From assembly GCF_900103845.1 (NCBI RefSeq), contig NZ_FNIJ01000002.1, positions 386,423 through 450,422 on the forward strand: DNA of 64,000 nt, written 5' to 3'. The first letter of the stretch is position 1. Each line of letters begins with the position of its first letter. Below, piece by piece: positions 18,540 through 30,829 of this stretch. The notes beneath the pieces were generated by a model. The model was given only the letters and a program-made list of their open reading frames with translations, was not told the DNA's origin and ran no database searches. A program made the position numbers and the translations under genes. The DNA is from Pseudomonas jinjuensis (GTDB lineage Bacteria; Pseudomonadota; Gammaproteobacteria; Pseudomonadales; Pseudomonadaceae).

Positions 18540-18781
18540 TGGTCATCCTCGCCGTAGAACATGGCTTCGATATCAGCGGCGAACATGCTGTCGAAATCGT
18601 CCGGAACGGGCGGGTACAGCCCCTCCAGCATGCCGAAGCGCTTGCGCGGCTTGTCCTCGATCGCCGTTACCACTACCAGCGGCTTGCCGGCCTTGGCGAT
18701 GATGAAGGGTTCGCCGGCGGCAGCCAGCTCGACCAGCTTCGACAGGTGCGTCTTGGCTTCGTGGATGTTGACGATTTGCAT
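18536..18781 (-). CDS. vapB: Phd/YefM-family antitoxin downstream of the array
   Basis: 81 aa. Begins MQIVNIHEAKTHLSKLVELAAAGE, a classic Phd/YefM start, followed by the beta hairpin FIIAKAGKPLVVV. The C-terminal half is acidic and probably binds the toxin. GGAGGAA lies upstream of ATG, with a strong inverted repeat 24-44 bases upstream. Confidence 0.88.
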   Translation of the reverse strand: MQIVNIHEAKTHLSKLVELAAAGEPFIIAKAGKPLVVVTAIEDKPRKRFGMLEGLYPPVPDDFDSMFAADIEAMFYGEDDQ

Positions 18782-18799
18782 GGGGGTTCCTCCGCGGTT

Positions 18800-18825
18800 G
18801 TCTAGTCTAGTTTAACCAACTAGAC
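18800..18825. promoter_or_regulatory. Operator of the array-distal toxin-antitoxin module
   Basis: Perfect inverted repeat GTCTAGTT-TAACC-AACTAGAC (18805-18825) plus an overlapping third half-site GTCTAGTC at 18800. It lies directly upstream of the antitoxin gene, where autoregulation by the antitoxin would act. It overlaps the stop codon of the neighbouring gene fragment. Confidence 0.6.
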
Positions 18826-19018
18826 CAAGCTCGGAAAAGCGCTGCGCCAGGCGCTCCAGGACTTTCTGTGCCACGCGCTCGGCGATTCGCTCCAGGTCGG
18901 CATCGCTGAGCGTGCCGCGCGCCGGCGGCGCCTGCTCGCGCAGCTCGTCGCGATAGGCCGGGTCGTTGTAGGCGCGGGTCAGCTGGGCCGGCGACAGGCG
19001 CACGTCGGCGCAGCGCCT
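18812..19018 (-). pseudogene. C-terminal fragment of an unidentified gene
   Basis: About 65-68 codons ending SELGLVG. Composition looks like real protein: LSPAQLTRAYNDPAYRDEL, then an amphipathic helix region DADLERIAERVAQKVLERLA. The only ATG giving an open frame (19051) falls inside a decayed CRISPR repeat, so the original N-terminus is probably lost. I do not recognise the family. It could also be a young 79-aa ORF, but no RBS is seen at 19051. Confidence 0.4.
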
Positions 19019-19021
19019 GGC

Positions 19022-19050
19022 GTGTTCCCCGCGCCAGCAGGGACAACCCA
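19022..19050 (+). CRISPR. Decayed orphan CRISPR repeat
   Basis: GTGTTCCCCGCGCCAGC is identical to the array repeat for 17 bases; the rest (AGGGACAACCCA) has mismatches at repeat positions 18, 23, 24, 26 and 29. Same orientation as the array, 995 bases after repeat 6. It looks like the degenerate distal end of a once longer array. Confidence 0.8.
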
Positions 19051-19132
19051 TCTCGACAAGATGAACAACGCCATGCCGGCGCACGATCGGTGGCCCTTGT
19101 GACCGCTCCATGTCGCCACCATCATCCCTGTC

Positions 19133-23458
<4,326 letters not shown>

Positions 23459-23486
23459 TGGGGACGTGCCGGTGGTGAAGTAGTTC

Positions 23487-24090
23487 GTAGGGTGGATGAG
23501 GCTCTTTTCATCCACCATTGCGGGGCCGCGTGCGTGGCTGTGGTGGATCGGTGGGGGCCGCTCTTCGTAGGAGCCAGCTTGCTGGCGATCCATGGTTTCG
23601 ACCGGCGCCCCATCATCAGGGAATACACCGGATCGCGAGCAAGCTCGCTCCTACAAAAGCGTGCATTTCCGTAGGGTGGATGAGGTTCTTTTCATCCACC
23701 ATTGCGGGGCCGCGTGCGCGGCTGTGGTGGATCGGTGGGGGCCGCTCTTCGTAGGAGCCAGCTTGCTGGCGATCCATGGTTTCGACCGGCGCCCCATCAT
23801 CAGGGAATACACCGGATCGCGAGCAAGCTCGCTCCTACAAAAGCGTGCATTTCCGTAGGGTGGATGAGGTTCTTTTCATCCACCATTGCGGGGCCGCGTG
23901 CGCGGCTGTGGTGGATCGGTGGGGGCCGCTCTTCGTAGGAGCCGGCTTGCTGGCGATCCATGGTTTCGACCGGCGCCCCATCATCAGGGAATACACCGGA
24001 TCGCGAGCAAGCTCGCTCCTACAAAAGCGTGCATTTCCGTAGGGTGGATGAGGTTCTTTTCATCCACCGTTGCGGGGCCGCGTGCGCGGC
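23487..24090. repeat. Three 184-bp tandem repeats plus a partial fourth
   Basis: Units start at 23487, 23671 and 23855, with a partial copy at 24039-24090. Each unit contains a GTAGGGTGGATGAGG...CATCCACC palindrome and then a REP pair (GTAGGAGCCAGCTTGCTGGC ... GCGAGCAAGCTCGCTCCTAC). Copies differ at only a few bases. The partial copy reaches the yheU stop codon. Short frames inside (about 88 codons, repeated) are repeat artefacts. There is no gene in 23459-24089. Confidence 0.95.
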
Positions 24091-24320
24091 TACGGGTGCA
24101 ACCACTCCTTCGGCACTTCGCTTTTCAGCATCAACTGGCACTGTTGGCTTTCCGGGTCGAAGACGATCACCGCTTCGCCGCGCTTCAGCGCATGGCGGGC
24201 GCGTTCGACGCGGGTGGGGAGGGGAGTTTCGTCGCCGTTGTCGGTGCCTTCGCGGGTGACGAAGTCTTCCAGCAGGTTGTCGAGGGTGGCGGGTTCGAGC
24301 AGGTCGTAGGGGATCAGCAT
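24090..24320 (-). CDS. yheU: YheU family protein (UPF0270)
   Basis: 76 aa cytoplasmic protein of unknown function. Starts MLIPYDLLEPATLDNLLEDFVTREGTD, the conserved UPF0270 N-terminus, and contains RVERARHALKRGEAVIVFDPESQQ. Normal family length. The stop falls in the tandem repeat. Confidence 0.88.
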   Translation of the reverse strand: MLIPYDLLEPATLDNLLEDFVTREGTDNGDETPLPTRVERARHALKRGEAVIVFDPESQQCQLMLKSEVPKEWLHP

Positions 24321-24409
24321 GGGTGAAGCTCCGGGGCAGGCGGCGATTGTAGGGCGGCCTGCGATTCGGAGCGAGCGGACGGATGAACGGGAGGTTTCCT
24401 ACGGCGCCT

Positions 24410-24467
24410 GTAGGAGTGGGCCATGCCCGCGACATCGCGGCGGGTCGCGGGCATGGCCCGCTCCTAC
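24410..24467. repeat. REP-like hairpin
   Basis: GTAGGAGTGGGCCATGCCCGC paired with GCGGGCATGGCCCGCTCCTAC, between yheU and the end of the NAGGN peptidase gene; the right end overlaps the peptidase stop region. Confidence 0.75.
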
Positions 24468-25645
24468 TTTCCTGTCTCCACAATCTCCTCCACCGCCGGC
24501 ACATGCGTCGTGCTTTCCATGTGCACCGGATGCTCCAGCTGCTTGCTGAATTTCTCCAGCGAAGCGTCCTTCGGCTCGGCGTCGCTGGCGAAGACCGGCG
24601 GGCTGAGGAGGTAGGCGGTGAGCAGGCGGGCGAGGGCGGCGAGGCTGTCGATGTGGGTGCGTTCGTAGCCGTGGGTGGCGTCGCAGCCGAAGGCGAGCAG
24701 GGCAGTGCGGATGTCGTGGCCGGAGGTGATCGCCGATTGCGCGTCGCTCTGATAGTAGCGGAACAGGTCGCGGCGCACGCCGATCTCGTGACGGTCGGCG
24801 AGGCGCAGCAGGTGCCGCGACAGGTGGTAGTCGTAGGGCCCGCCGGAGTCCTGCACGGCGACGCTGACGGCGTGTTCGCTGGAGTTCTGCCCCTCGGCCA
24901 CCGGGGCGATGTCGATGCCGACGAATTCGCTGACGTCCCAGGGCAGCGCGCCGGCGGTGCCGGAGCCGATTTCCTCGGTGATGGTGAACAGCGGATGGCA
25001 GTCGATCGGCGGTTCCTGGCCGCTCTCGCGGATCGCCTTGAGCGCGGTGAGCAGGGCGGCGACGCCGGCCTTGTCGTCGAGGTGGCGGGCGCTGATGTGG
25101 CCGCTCTCGGTGAATTCCGGCAGCGGGTCGAAGGCGACGAAATCGCCGATGGACACTCCCAGCGCCTCGCTGTCGGCCTGGCTGGCGGTGGCGGCGTCGA
25201 GGCGCAGCTCGATGTTGTCCCAGCTCACCGGCAGGCTGTCCACCGCGGTGTTGAAGGCGTGCCCGGAGGCCATCAGCGGCAGCACGCTGCCACGCAGCAC
25301 GCCGTTCTCGCAGAACACCGTGACCCGGCTGCCCTCGGCGAAGCGGCTCGACCAGCAGCCCACCGGCGCCAGGCACAGGCGGCCGTTCGGCTTGATCGAG
25401 CGGACCATCGCGCCGATGGTGTCGAGGTGGGCGGAAACCGCGCGGTCCGGGCTGTTGCGCTTGCCGGTGATGGTCGCGCGGATGGTCCCGCGGCGAGTCA
25501 GCTCGAAGGGCACGCCGAGTTCTTCCAGGCGTTCGGCGACGTAGCGCACGATGGTGTCGGTGAAGCCGGTGGGGCTGGGAATGGCGAGCATTTCCAGGAG
25601 TACCTGCTGCAGGTAGTTCAGGTCCGGCTGCGGCAGTTGCTTCAT
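24464..25645 (-). CDS. M42-family-like peptidase of the NAGGN osmoprotectant operon
   Basis: 393 aa metallopeptidase-like protein (M42/M20 glutamyl aminopeptidase type). Metal-site segments: SAHLDTIGAMV (His/Asp), ARHLDDKAGVAALL (bridging Asp), TEEIGSGTAG (catalytic Glu-Glu) and VGIDIAPVAEG. It always follows the NAGGN synthetase and amidotransferase genes in Pseudomonas, so a role in processing or turnover of N-acetylglutaminylglutamine amide is inferred. Overlaps the synthetase gene by 4 bases. Confidence 0.82.
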   Translation of the reverse strand: MKQLPQPDLNYLQQVLLEMLAIPSPTGFTDTIVRYVAERLEELGVPFELTRRGTIRATITGKRNSPDRAVSAHLDTIGAMVRSIKPNGRLCLAPVGCWSSRFAEGSRVTVFCENGVLRGSVLPLMASGHAFNTAVDSLPVSWDNIELRLDAATASQADSEALGVSIGDFVAFDPLPEFTESGHISARHLDDKAGVAALLTALKAIRESGQEPPIDCHPLFTITEEIGSGTAGALPWDVSEFVGIDIAPVAEGQNSSEHAVSVAVQDSGGPYDYHLSRHLLRLADRHEIGVRRDLFRYYQSDAQSAITSGHDIRTALLAFGCDATHGYERTHIDSLAALARLLTAYLLSPPVFASDAEPKDASLEKFSKQLEHPVHMESTTHVPAVEEIVETGK

Positions 25646-27420
25646 GCGGGTACCTCCGTCTCGCCGAGGCGCTGCAGCGGCTCGCGGCTGAGCGGGAATA
25701 GCAGGTCGACGAAGCGCTCGGCGGTGGGCTGCGGTTCGTGGTTGGCCAGGCCCGGGCGCTCGTTGGCCTCGATGATCACGTAGTCCGGCTGGCCGGCGTC
25801 CTCGACCAGGAAGTCCAGCCCGGTGACCGGGATTTCCAGGGCGCGGGCGGCTCGCACGGCGGCGTCGCGCAGCTTGGGGTGCAGGCTGGCGGTGACGTCT
25901 TCCATGGTGCCGCCGGTGTGCAGGTTGGCGGTGCGGCGCACCGCCAGGCGCTGGCCGCTGGGCAGCACGTCGTCGTAGTCGCAGCCGGCGTCGGCCAGGG
26001 TGCGCCCGGTTTCCTCGTCCAGCGGAATGCGGCTTTCCCCGCCGGTGGCGGCCTGCCGGCGGCGGCTCTGCGCCTCGATCAGTTCGCGGATGCTGTGGCG
26101 GCCGTCGCCGATCACCTCGGCGGGTCGGCGGATGGCCGCGGCCACCACTTCGTAGCCGATCACCACGATGCGCAGGTCGCTGCCGCTGTGGTAGCTCTCC
26201 AGCAGCACGCGGCTGTCGAACTGGCGGGCGCGCTCGATGGCCGCCTCGACGTCCTCGGCGCTGCGCAGGTCGACGGCGACGCCCTGGCCCTGCTCGCCAT
26301 CCACCGGCTTGACCACCAGCGCGCCATGTTCGGCGAGGAACGCGGCATTCTCCTTCGCGCTGCCGGCCAGGCGCTGTTGCGGCTGGCTGAGCCCGGCGCG
26401 GTCGAGCACGCCGTGGGTGAGGGTCTTGTCCTGGCAGAGGGTCATGGTGACGGCGCTGGTCAGGTCGCTCAGCGACTCGCGGCAGCGGATGCGCCGGCCG
26501 CCCTGGGTGAGGGTGAAGAGGCCGGCGGCGGCGTCCTGCACCTGCACCTCGATGCCGCGCCGGTGCGCCTCGTTGACGATGATGGTGGCGTAGGGGTTGA
26601 GGTCCTGTTCCGGGCCGGGGCCGAGGAACAGCGGCTGGTTGAACGAGTTCTTGCGCTTGATGGCGAAGGTCGGCAGCTCACGGAAGGCGAGCTTGCGGTA
26701 GAGCGCCTTGGCCTGGCGGTTGTCGTGCAGCACCGACAGGTCGAGATAGGCCCGACCGCGGCTGATGAAGTGCTCCACCAGGTGCCGCACCAGCGCCTCG
26801 CCGACGCCCGGCCGGCTGCACTGCGGGTCCACCGCCAGGCACCAGAGGCTGGAGCCATCCTCGGGATCGTGGAACGCCCGGGCATGGTCCAGGCCCATCA
26901 CGGTGCCGATCACCGCGCCGGTCTCGGCGTCCTCGGCCAGCCAGTAGGTCGGGCCGCCATGCTTGCGCGGGGTGACCTGGGACGGCTCCACCGGCAGCAT
27001 GCCGCGCGTCAGGTACAGGCGGTTGATCGCCGCCCAGTCGTCGTCGCTGTGCACGCGGCGGATGCGCAGGCCACGGTGCGGCCGGCGCGCCGGGCGGTAG
27101 TCGGTGAACCACAGGCGCAGGGCGTCGGAGGGGTCGAGGAACAGCTGCTGCGGCGCGTGCGCCAGCACCTGCTGCGGCGCCGCCACGTAGAGGGCGATGT
27201 CGCGTTCGCCGGGGCATTCGTTGAGCAGCTCCTGGGCCAGCGCCTCCGCCGTCGGGAAGGTATGCCCGAGCAACAGGCGGCCCCAGCCGCAGTGCAGGAT
27301 CATCGCTTCGCCGGGCTGCTTGCCGTGGCCCTCGGCGAAGCGCGCCTGCAGCCGTTCGTAGGTCGGCGTCTGGCCGCGCAGCAGGCGCTGGTTATGGGGA
27401 AGGTTGGTATGGGGTTTCAT
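25642..27420 (-). CDS. ngg: N-acetylglutaminylglutamine synthetase
   Basis: 592 aa two-domain enzyme. The N-terminal half (about residues 110-280) is a GNAT acetyltransferase (WCLAVDPQCSRPGVGEALVRHLVEHF), and the C-terminal half is an ATP-grasp ligase (VVKPVDGEQGQGVAVDL, later TGLDFLVED and IIEANERPGL). Together they acetylate and join two glutamines to make the NAGGN precursor. Middle gene of the three-gene osmolyte operon. Confidence 0.88.
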   Translation of the reverse strand: MKPHTNLPHNQRLLRGQTPTYERLQARFAEGHGKQPGEAMILHCGWGRLLLGHTFPTAEALAQELLNECPGERDIALYVAAPQQVLAHAPQQLFLDPSDALRLWFTDYRPARRPHRGLRIRRVHSDDDWAAINRLYLTRGMLPVEPSQVTPRKHGGPTYWLAEDAETGAVIGTVMGLDHARAFHDPEDGSSLWCLAVDPQCSRPGVGEALVRHLVEHFISRGRAYLDLSVLHDNRQAKALYRKLAFRELPTFAIKRKNSFNQPLFLGPGPEQDLNPYATIIVNEAHRRGIEVQVQDAAAGLFTLTQGGRRIRCRESLSDLTSAVTMTLCQDKTLTHGVLDRAGLSQPQQRLAGSAKENAAFLAEHGALVVKPVDGEQGQGVAVDLRSAEDVEAAIERARQFDSRVLLESYHSGSDLRIVVIGYEVVAAAIRRPAEVIGDGRHSIRELIEAQSRRRQAATGGESRIPLDEETGRTLADAGCDYDDVLPSGQRLAVRRTANLHTGGTMEDVTASLHPKLRDAAVRAARALEIPVTGLDFLVEDAGQPDYVIIEANERPGLANHEPQPTAERFVDLLFPLSREPLQRLGETEVPA

Positions 27421-27466
27421 GGGGTACTCCCGGATCTTTCCATGTTCGCCGGTAGTTGGCCGGCTC

Positions 27467-29236
27467 TCAGAGCCCGTGCTCGCTGAGCCACAGGTTCAGC
27501 GCGGCGAGCTGCCAGAGCTTGGAGCCGCGCAGGGGAGTGAGGTCGGCGTGCGGATCGCCGAGCAGGCGGTCGAGCATCGCCGGTTCGAACAGGCCGCGGT
27601 CCTGGCTGGGGTCGAGCAGCAGTTCGCTGACCCAGGCACGGGTATCGCCCTGCAGGTGCTTGAGGCCCGGCACCGGGAAGTAGCCCTTGGGCCGGTCGAT
27701 CACCTCCGCCGGGATCACCCGCCGGGCGGCGCCCTTGAGCACCTGCTTGCCGCCGTCGCCGAGCTTGAAGCGCGCCGGGATGCGCGCCGACAGTTCCGCC
27801 AGGCGGTAGTCGAGGAACGGCACGCGGGCTTCCAGGCCCCAGGCCATGGTCATGTTGTCGACCCGCTTCACCGGGTCGTCGACCAGCATCACCGTGCTGT
27901 CCAGGCGCAGCGCCTTGTCCACCGGATCGCTGGCGCCGGGGCGGGCGAAATGCTCGCGGACGAAGGCGCCGGCCACGTCCTCCACGCGCAGCGCTTCGCG
28001 CACGGTTTCCAGGTATTCGTCGTGACTGCGGTCGAAGAACACCGAGCGGTAGGCGTGCAGCGGCTCGCTGGCGCCATCCATCCGCGGATACCAGTGGTAG
28101 CCGGCGAACAGCTCGTCGGCGCCCTGGCCGCTCTGCACCACCTTGCAGTGCTTCGATACCTCGCGGGAGAGCAGGTAGAAGGCGATGCAGTCGTGGCTGA
28201 CCATCGGCTCGCTCATGGCGCGGAAGGCCGCCGGCAACTGCTCCAGCACTTCCTTCTCGGCGATGCGCAGCTGATGGTGACGGGTGTTGTAGTGGCGGGC
28301 GATCAGGTCGGAGTAGTGGAACTCGTCGCCGCGCTCGCCGCCGGCATCCTGGAAGCCGATGGAGAAGGTCAGCAGGTCCTCGATGCCGGCCTCGTGGAGC
28401 AGGCCGACCAGCAGGCTGGAATCGACCCCGCCGGAGAGCAGCACGCCGACTTCGCGGGCGGCGCGCTGGCGCACCGCGACGGCGTCGCGCAGGCTGTCGA
28501 GCACGCGGGTTTCCCAGTCTTCCAGGCTGAGACCCTGCTCGTCGGCGCGCGGGCCGTAGTCGAGGTTCCACCAGGTCTGCTGCTCGCTGCGGCCGTCGGC
28601 GTCGAGCGTCATCCAGGTCGCCGGCGGCAGCTTGCGCACCCCGGCCAGCAGCGTGCGCGGCGCCGGGACCACGGCGTGGAAGTTCAGGTAGTGGTTGAGC
28701 GCGTGCGGGTCCAGCGCCGCATCGATGTCGCCGCCCTTGAGCAGCGCCGGCAGGCTGGAGGCGAAGCGCAGGCGCTGGCCGGTCTGCGACAGGTACAGCG
28801 GCTTGATGCCGAGCCGGTCGCGGGCGATGAACAGGCGCCGCCGGTCGCGTTCCCAGATGGCGAAGGCGAACATTCCGTTGAGTCTGGGCAGCAGCTCCGC
28901 GCCCCAGGCGTGGTATCCCTTCAGCAACACTTCCGTATCGCCGTCGGAAAAGAAGCCGTAACCCAGGGCTTCCAGCTCCTGGCGCAGTTCCGGGTAGTTG
29001 TAGATGGCGCCGTTGAAAACCATTGACAGACCGAGCGCCGGGTCGATCATCGGTTGGCCCGATGCTTCGGCGAGATCCATGATCTTCAATCGACGGTGAC
29101 CGAAGGCGATCGGGCCTTCGCTGTGGAATCCCCAGGCGTCCGGACCGCGAGGGGCGAGATGGTGGGTGATGCGTTCGACCGCTGCGAGGTCGGCTGCCTG
29201 GTTATCGAGACGGAATTCTCCTGCTATGCCGCACAT
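27467..29236 (-). CDS. asnO: N-acetylglutaminylglutamine amidotransferase (AsnB family)
   Basis: 589 aa, asparagine-synthetase-like. Class II glutaminase domain starts MCGIAGEF (Cys2 nucleophile), the synthetase domain has the PP-loop LLSGGVDSSLLVGLL near residue 267 and the SGQGADELFAGY motif. Converts the dipeptide to the amide osmolyte NAGGN, which accumulates under osmotic stress. First gene of the operon, divergent from a MarR gene over 124 bp. Confidence 0.88.
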   Translation of the reverse strand: MCGIAGEFRLDNQAADLAAVERITHHLAPRGPDAWGFHSEGPIAFGHRRLKIMDLAEASGQPMIDPALGLSMVFNGAIYNYPELRQELEALGYGFFSDGDTEVLLKGYHAWGAELLPRLNGMFAFAIWERDRRRLFIARDRLGIKPLYLSQTGQRLRFASSLPALLKGGDIDAALDPHALNHYLNFHAVVPAPRTLLAGVRKLPPATWMTLDADGRSEQQTWWNLDYGPRADEQGLSLEDWETRVLDSLRDAVAVRQRAAREVGVLLSGGVDSSLLVGLLHEAGIEDLLTFSIGFQDAGGERGDEFHYSDLIARHYNTRHHQLRIAEKEVLEQLPAAFRAMSEPMVSHDCIAFYLLSREVSKHCKVVQSGQGADELFAGYHWYPRMDGASEPLHAYRSVFFDRSHDEYLETVREALRVEDVAGAFVREHFARPGASDPVDKALRLDSTVMLVDDPVKRVDNMTMAWGLEARVPFLDYRLAELSARIPARFKLGDGGKQVLKGAARRVIPAEVIDRPKGYFPVPGLKHLQGDTRAWVSELLLDPSQDRGLFEPAMLDRLLGDPHADLTPLRGSKLWQLAALNLWLSEHGL

Positions 29237-29360
29237 GTTCCTTACCGGTTCTCCGTTGGGGATGAATGGTGGCGAATGCCCTGTCTATGAACGGACAGTT
29301 CGTTATGAAAGTAGTTCTATCAGATTTTTACCTCATATGAACAGTTTTCATGTTGGATAA

Positions 29361-29825
29361 ATGATTATGGTTAAAAGTAATTCGGCGTACGCGCTGGCGA
29401 TCTTCCAGGCGCTGCGGCGCCTGCAGCAGGCGGGAGAGGTGCATTCCAAGCGCCTGGGCCGCTACGGTGGACTGACGCCGTTGCAGCTGCTGATCCTGCA
29501 GGTGCTGGAGGTGGAGGTGGAGATCACCGCCAGCCAGTTGGCCAAGCGCGTGAGCCTGTCCCAGGCGTCGCTTTCGGGCGTGCTCGACCGCCTGGAAAGC
29601 CGCGGCCTGATGGCCCGCCGCCGCGACGAACAGGACCGTCGCAAGCAGTGGCTGCTGCTCGAAGACGCCGGTCGCGAAGCGCTGCAGGCGGCGCCTTCGC
29701 TGCTGCCCGAGCACGCGATGGCGCGCTTCGCCGAACTGGCGGAGTGGGAGCAGCACTCGATCCTCGCGGGGCTGCTGCGGGCGGCGGACCTGTTCGAGGT
29801 GCCGGGGGTGGAAGAGGAAGAATGA
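29361..29825 (+). CDS. MarR-family transcriptional regulator
   Basis: 154 aa winged-helix regulator. Recognition helix region SQLAKRVSLSQASLSGVLDRLESRGL and wing MARRRDEQDRRKQWLLL are typical. A MarR gene sits divergently next to the NAGGN operon in other pseudomonads, so control of that operon is a fair inference; the 124-bp shared region is AT-rich and holds a GAAC-GGACA-GTTC near-palindrome at about 29290-29302. ATG at 29361 or 29367 are both possible starts. Confidence 0.85.
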   Translation: MIMVKSNSAYALAIFQALRRLQQAGEVHSKRLGRYGGLTPLQLLILQVLEVEVEITASQLAKRVSLSQASLSGVLDRLESRGLMARRRDEQDRRKQWLLLEDAGREALQAAPSLLPEHAMARFAELAEWEQHSILAGLLRAADLFEVPGVEEEE

Positions 29826-29841
29826 GCCCAGGTGGCTTTTT

Positions 29842-29930
29842 GTAGGAGCCAGCTTGCTGGCGATCACCACGTTCACCTGCCACGCTGGCGTCGAGGGGAA
29901 ACCCCGGATCGCCAGCAAGCTGGCTCCTAC
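29842..29930. repeat. REP pair
   Basis: GTAGGAGCCAGCTTGCTGGCGATC at the left, in two parts, and GATCGCCAGCAAGCTGG then CTCCTAC at the right, about 40 bases apart. Starts 17 bases after marR. Confidence 0.85.
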
Positions 29931-29992
29931 AGGTTCGTGCGTCTGGACGTAGTCGAACGCGCCGGCGTTATCCGCCGCCAGGCCCCCCATCG

Positions 29993-30092
29993 GCTCAGCC
30001 AAGCAGCTTCTGCAGCGCCAGCCCGTAGGATGGGTTGAGCGCAGCGATACCCATCGTCATTGCGCTCAGCCGAGCAGCTTCTGCAGTGCCAG
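29993..30092. repeat. Element flanked by a duplicated 3' gene end
   Basis: A 29-base segment covering the last codons and stop of the TauE-like gene (starting GCTCAGCC, ending TGCCAG) is repeated at 29993-30021 and 30064-30092 with two or three mismatches. Between them is a small palindromic element, CGTAGGATGGGTTGAGCG ... GCGATACCCATCGTC. Same architecture as 3615-3780. Confidence 0.7.
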
Positions 30093-30821
30093 TGAAAAGC
30101 TCACCGCCACCAGCATCAGCGCGAACAGGCGTTGCAGGGTGGCGCCGCCGAGGCGTTGGGCGAAATGGTTGCCGGTGAGGACGCCGAGGGCGCCGCCGGC
30201 GGCGAGGCTGGCGAGCAGCGGCAGCGGCGGTTGTGCGCCGCCGAGGTAGAGCAGGAAGCCGCCGCCGGAGACCAGTGCGATCACCGCCATGGAGGTGGCC
30301 GTGGCGGCGAGCATGGACAGCGGCGTGAACCACAGCAGCCCCGGCACGATGAGGAAGCCGCCGCCCACGCCCATCAGCCCGGACAGCGTGCCGACGCCCA
30401 GCCCCAGCGCCAGCAGCGGTCCGTTGCGCACCGGCCCGCCGCCTTCCTTGGGCGTCGACGAGTTGAACCAGATGCGCTGCGCCGACCACAGCACCAGCAC
30501 GCAGAAGCCGACGATCAGCACCGCTTCCGGCACGTAATGGCCGAGCCACTGGCCGAGCGCGCTGCCCGGCCAGCCGGCGGCGGTCAGCAGGAGCACCGGC
30601 CGCCAGGCCACCTGGCCGAGGCGGGCGCGGGGAATGGCGCCGATCGCCGCCGACAGCGCCACCGCGCCGAGGCTGACGCCGATGGCGTCGTGCAGCGGCA
30701 GGTGCAGGCTGAGCAGCAGCGGCAGCGCCACCAGCGAGCCGCCGGCGCCGGTCAGGCCGAGCAGCAGGCCGAGGATGACGCCAACGGCCAGGTATTCCAG
30801 CAGTGCGATTTCCATCTGCAA
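30066..30821 (-). CDS. TauE/SafE-family membrane protein (sulfite/anion exporter type)
   Basis: 251 aa integral membrane protein, about 8 hydrophobic segments. Two internal repeats carry the family glycine motif: GLLLGLTGAGGSLVALPLL near residue 17 and GTLSGLMGVGGGFLIVPGL near 150. Substrate unknown; family members move sulfite, sulfonates or other organic anions. Lies 8 bases after mnmC, so the two are probably co-transcribed. Confidence 0.85.
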   Translation of the reverse strand: MQMEIALLEYLAVGVILGLLLGLTGAGGSLVALPLLLSLHLPLHDAIGVSLGAVALSAAIGAIPRARLGQVAWRPVLLLTAAGWPGSALGQWLGHYVPEAVLIVGFCVLVLWSAQRIWFNSSTPKEGGGPVRNGPLLALGLGVGTLSGLMGVGGGFLIVPGLLWFTPLSMLAATATSMAVIALVSGGGFLLYLGGAQPPLPLLASLAAGGALGVLTGNHFAQRLGGATLQRLFALMLVAVSFSLALQKLLG

Positions 30822-30829
30822 GACAGTCC

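Noticed and set aside
23492..24042. Repeated 78-88 codon plus-strand frames
   Set aside because: Each is the same translation of the 184-bp tandem repeat; no ribosome-binding site or homology.
29995..30549. 184-codon minus-strand frame over the TauE-like gene
   Set aside because: It is a different frame of the same gene that ends in the duplicated 3' segment; its translation is Arg/Ala-rich without membrane segments.
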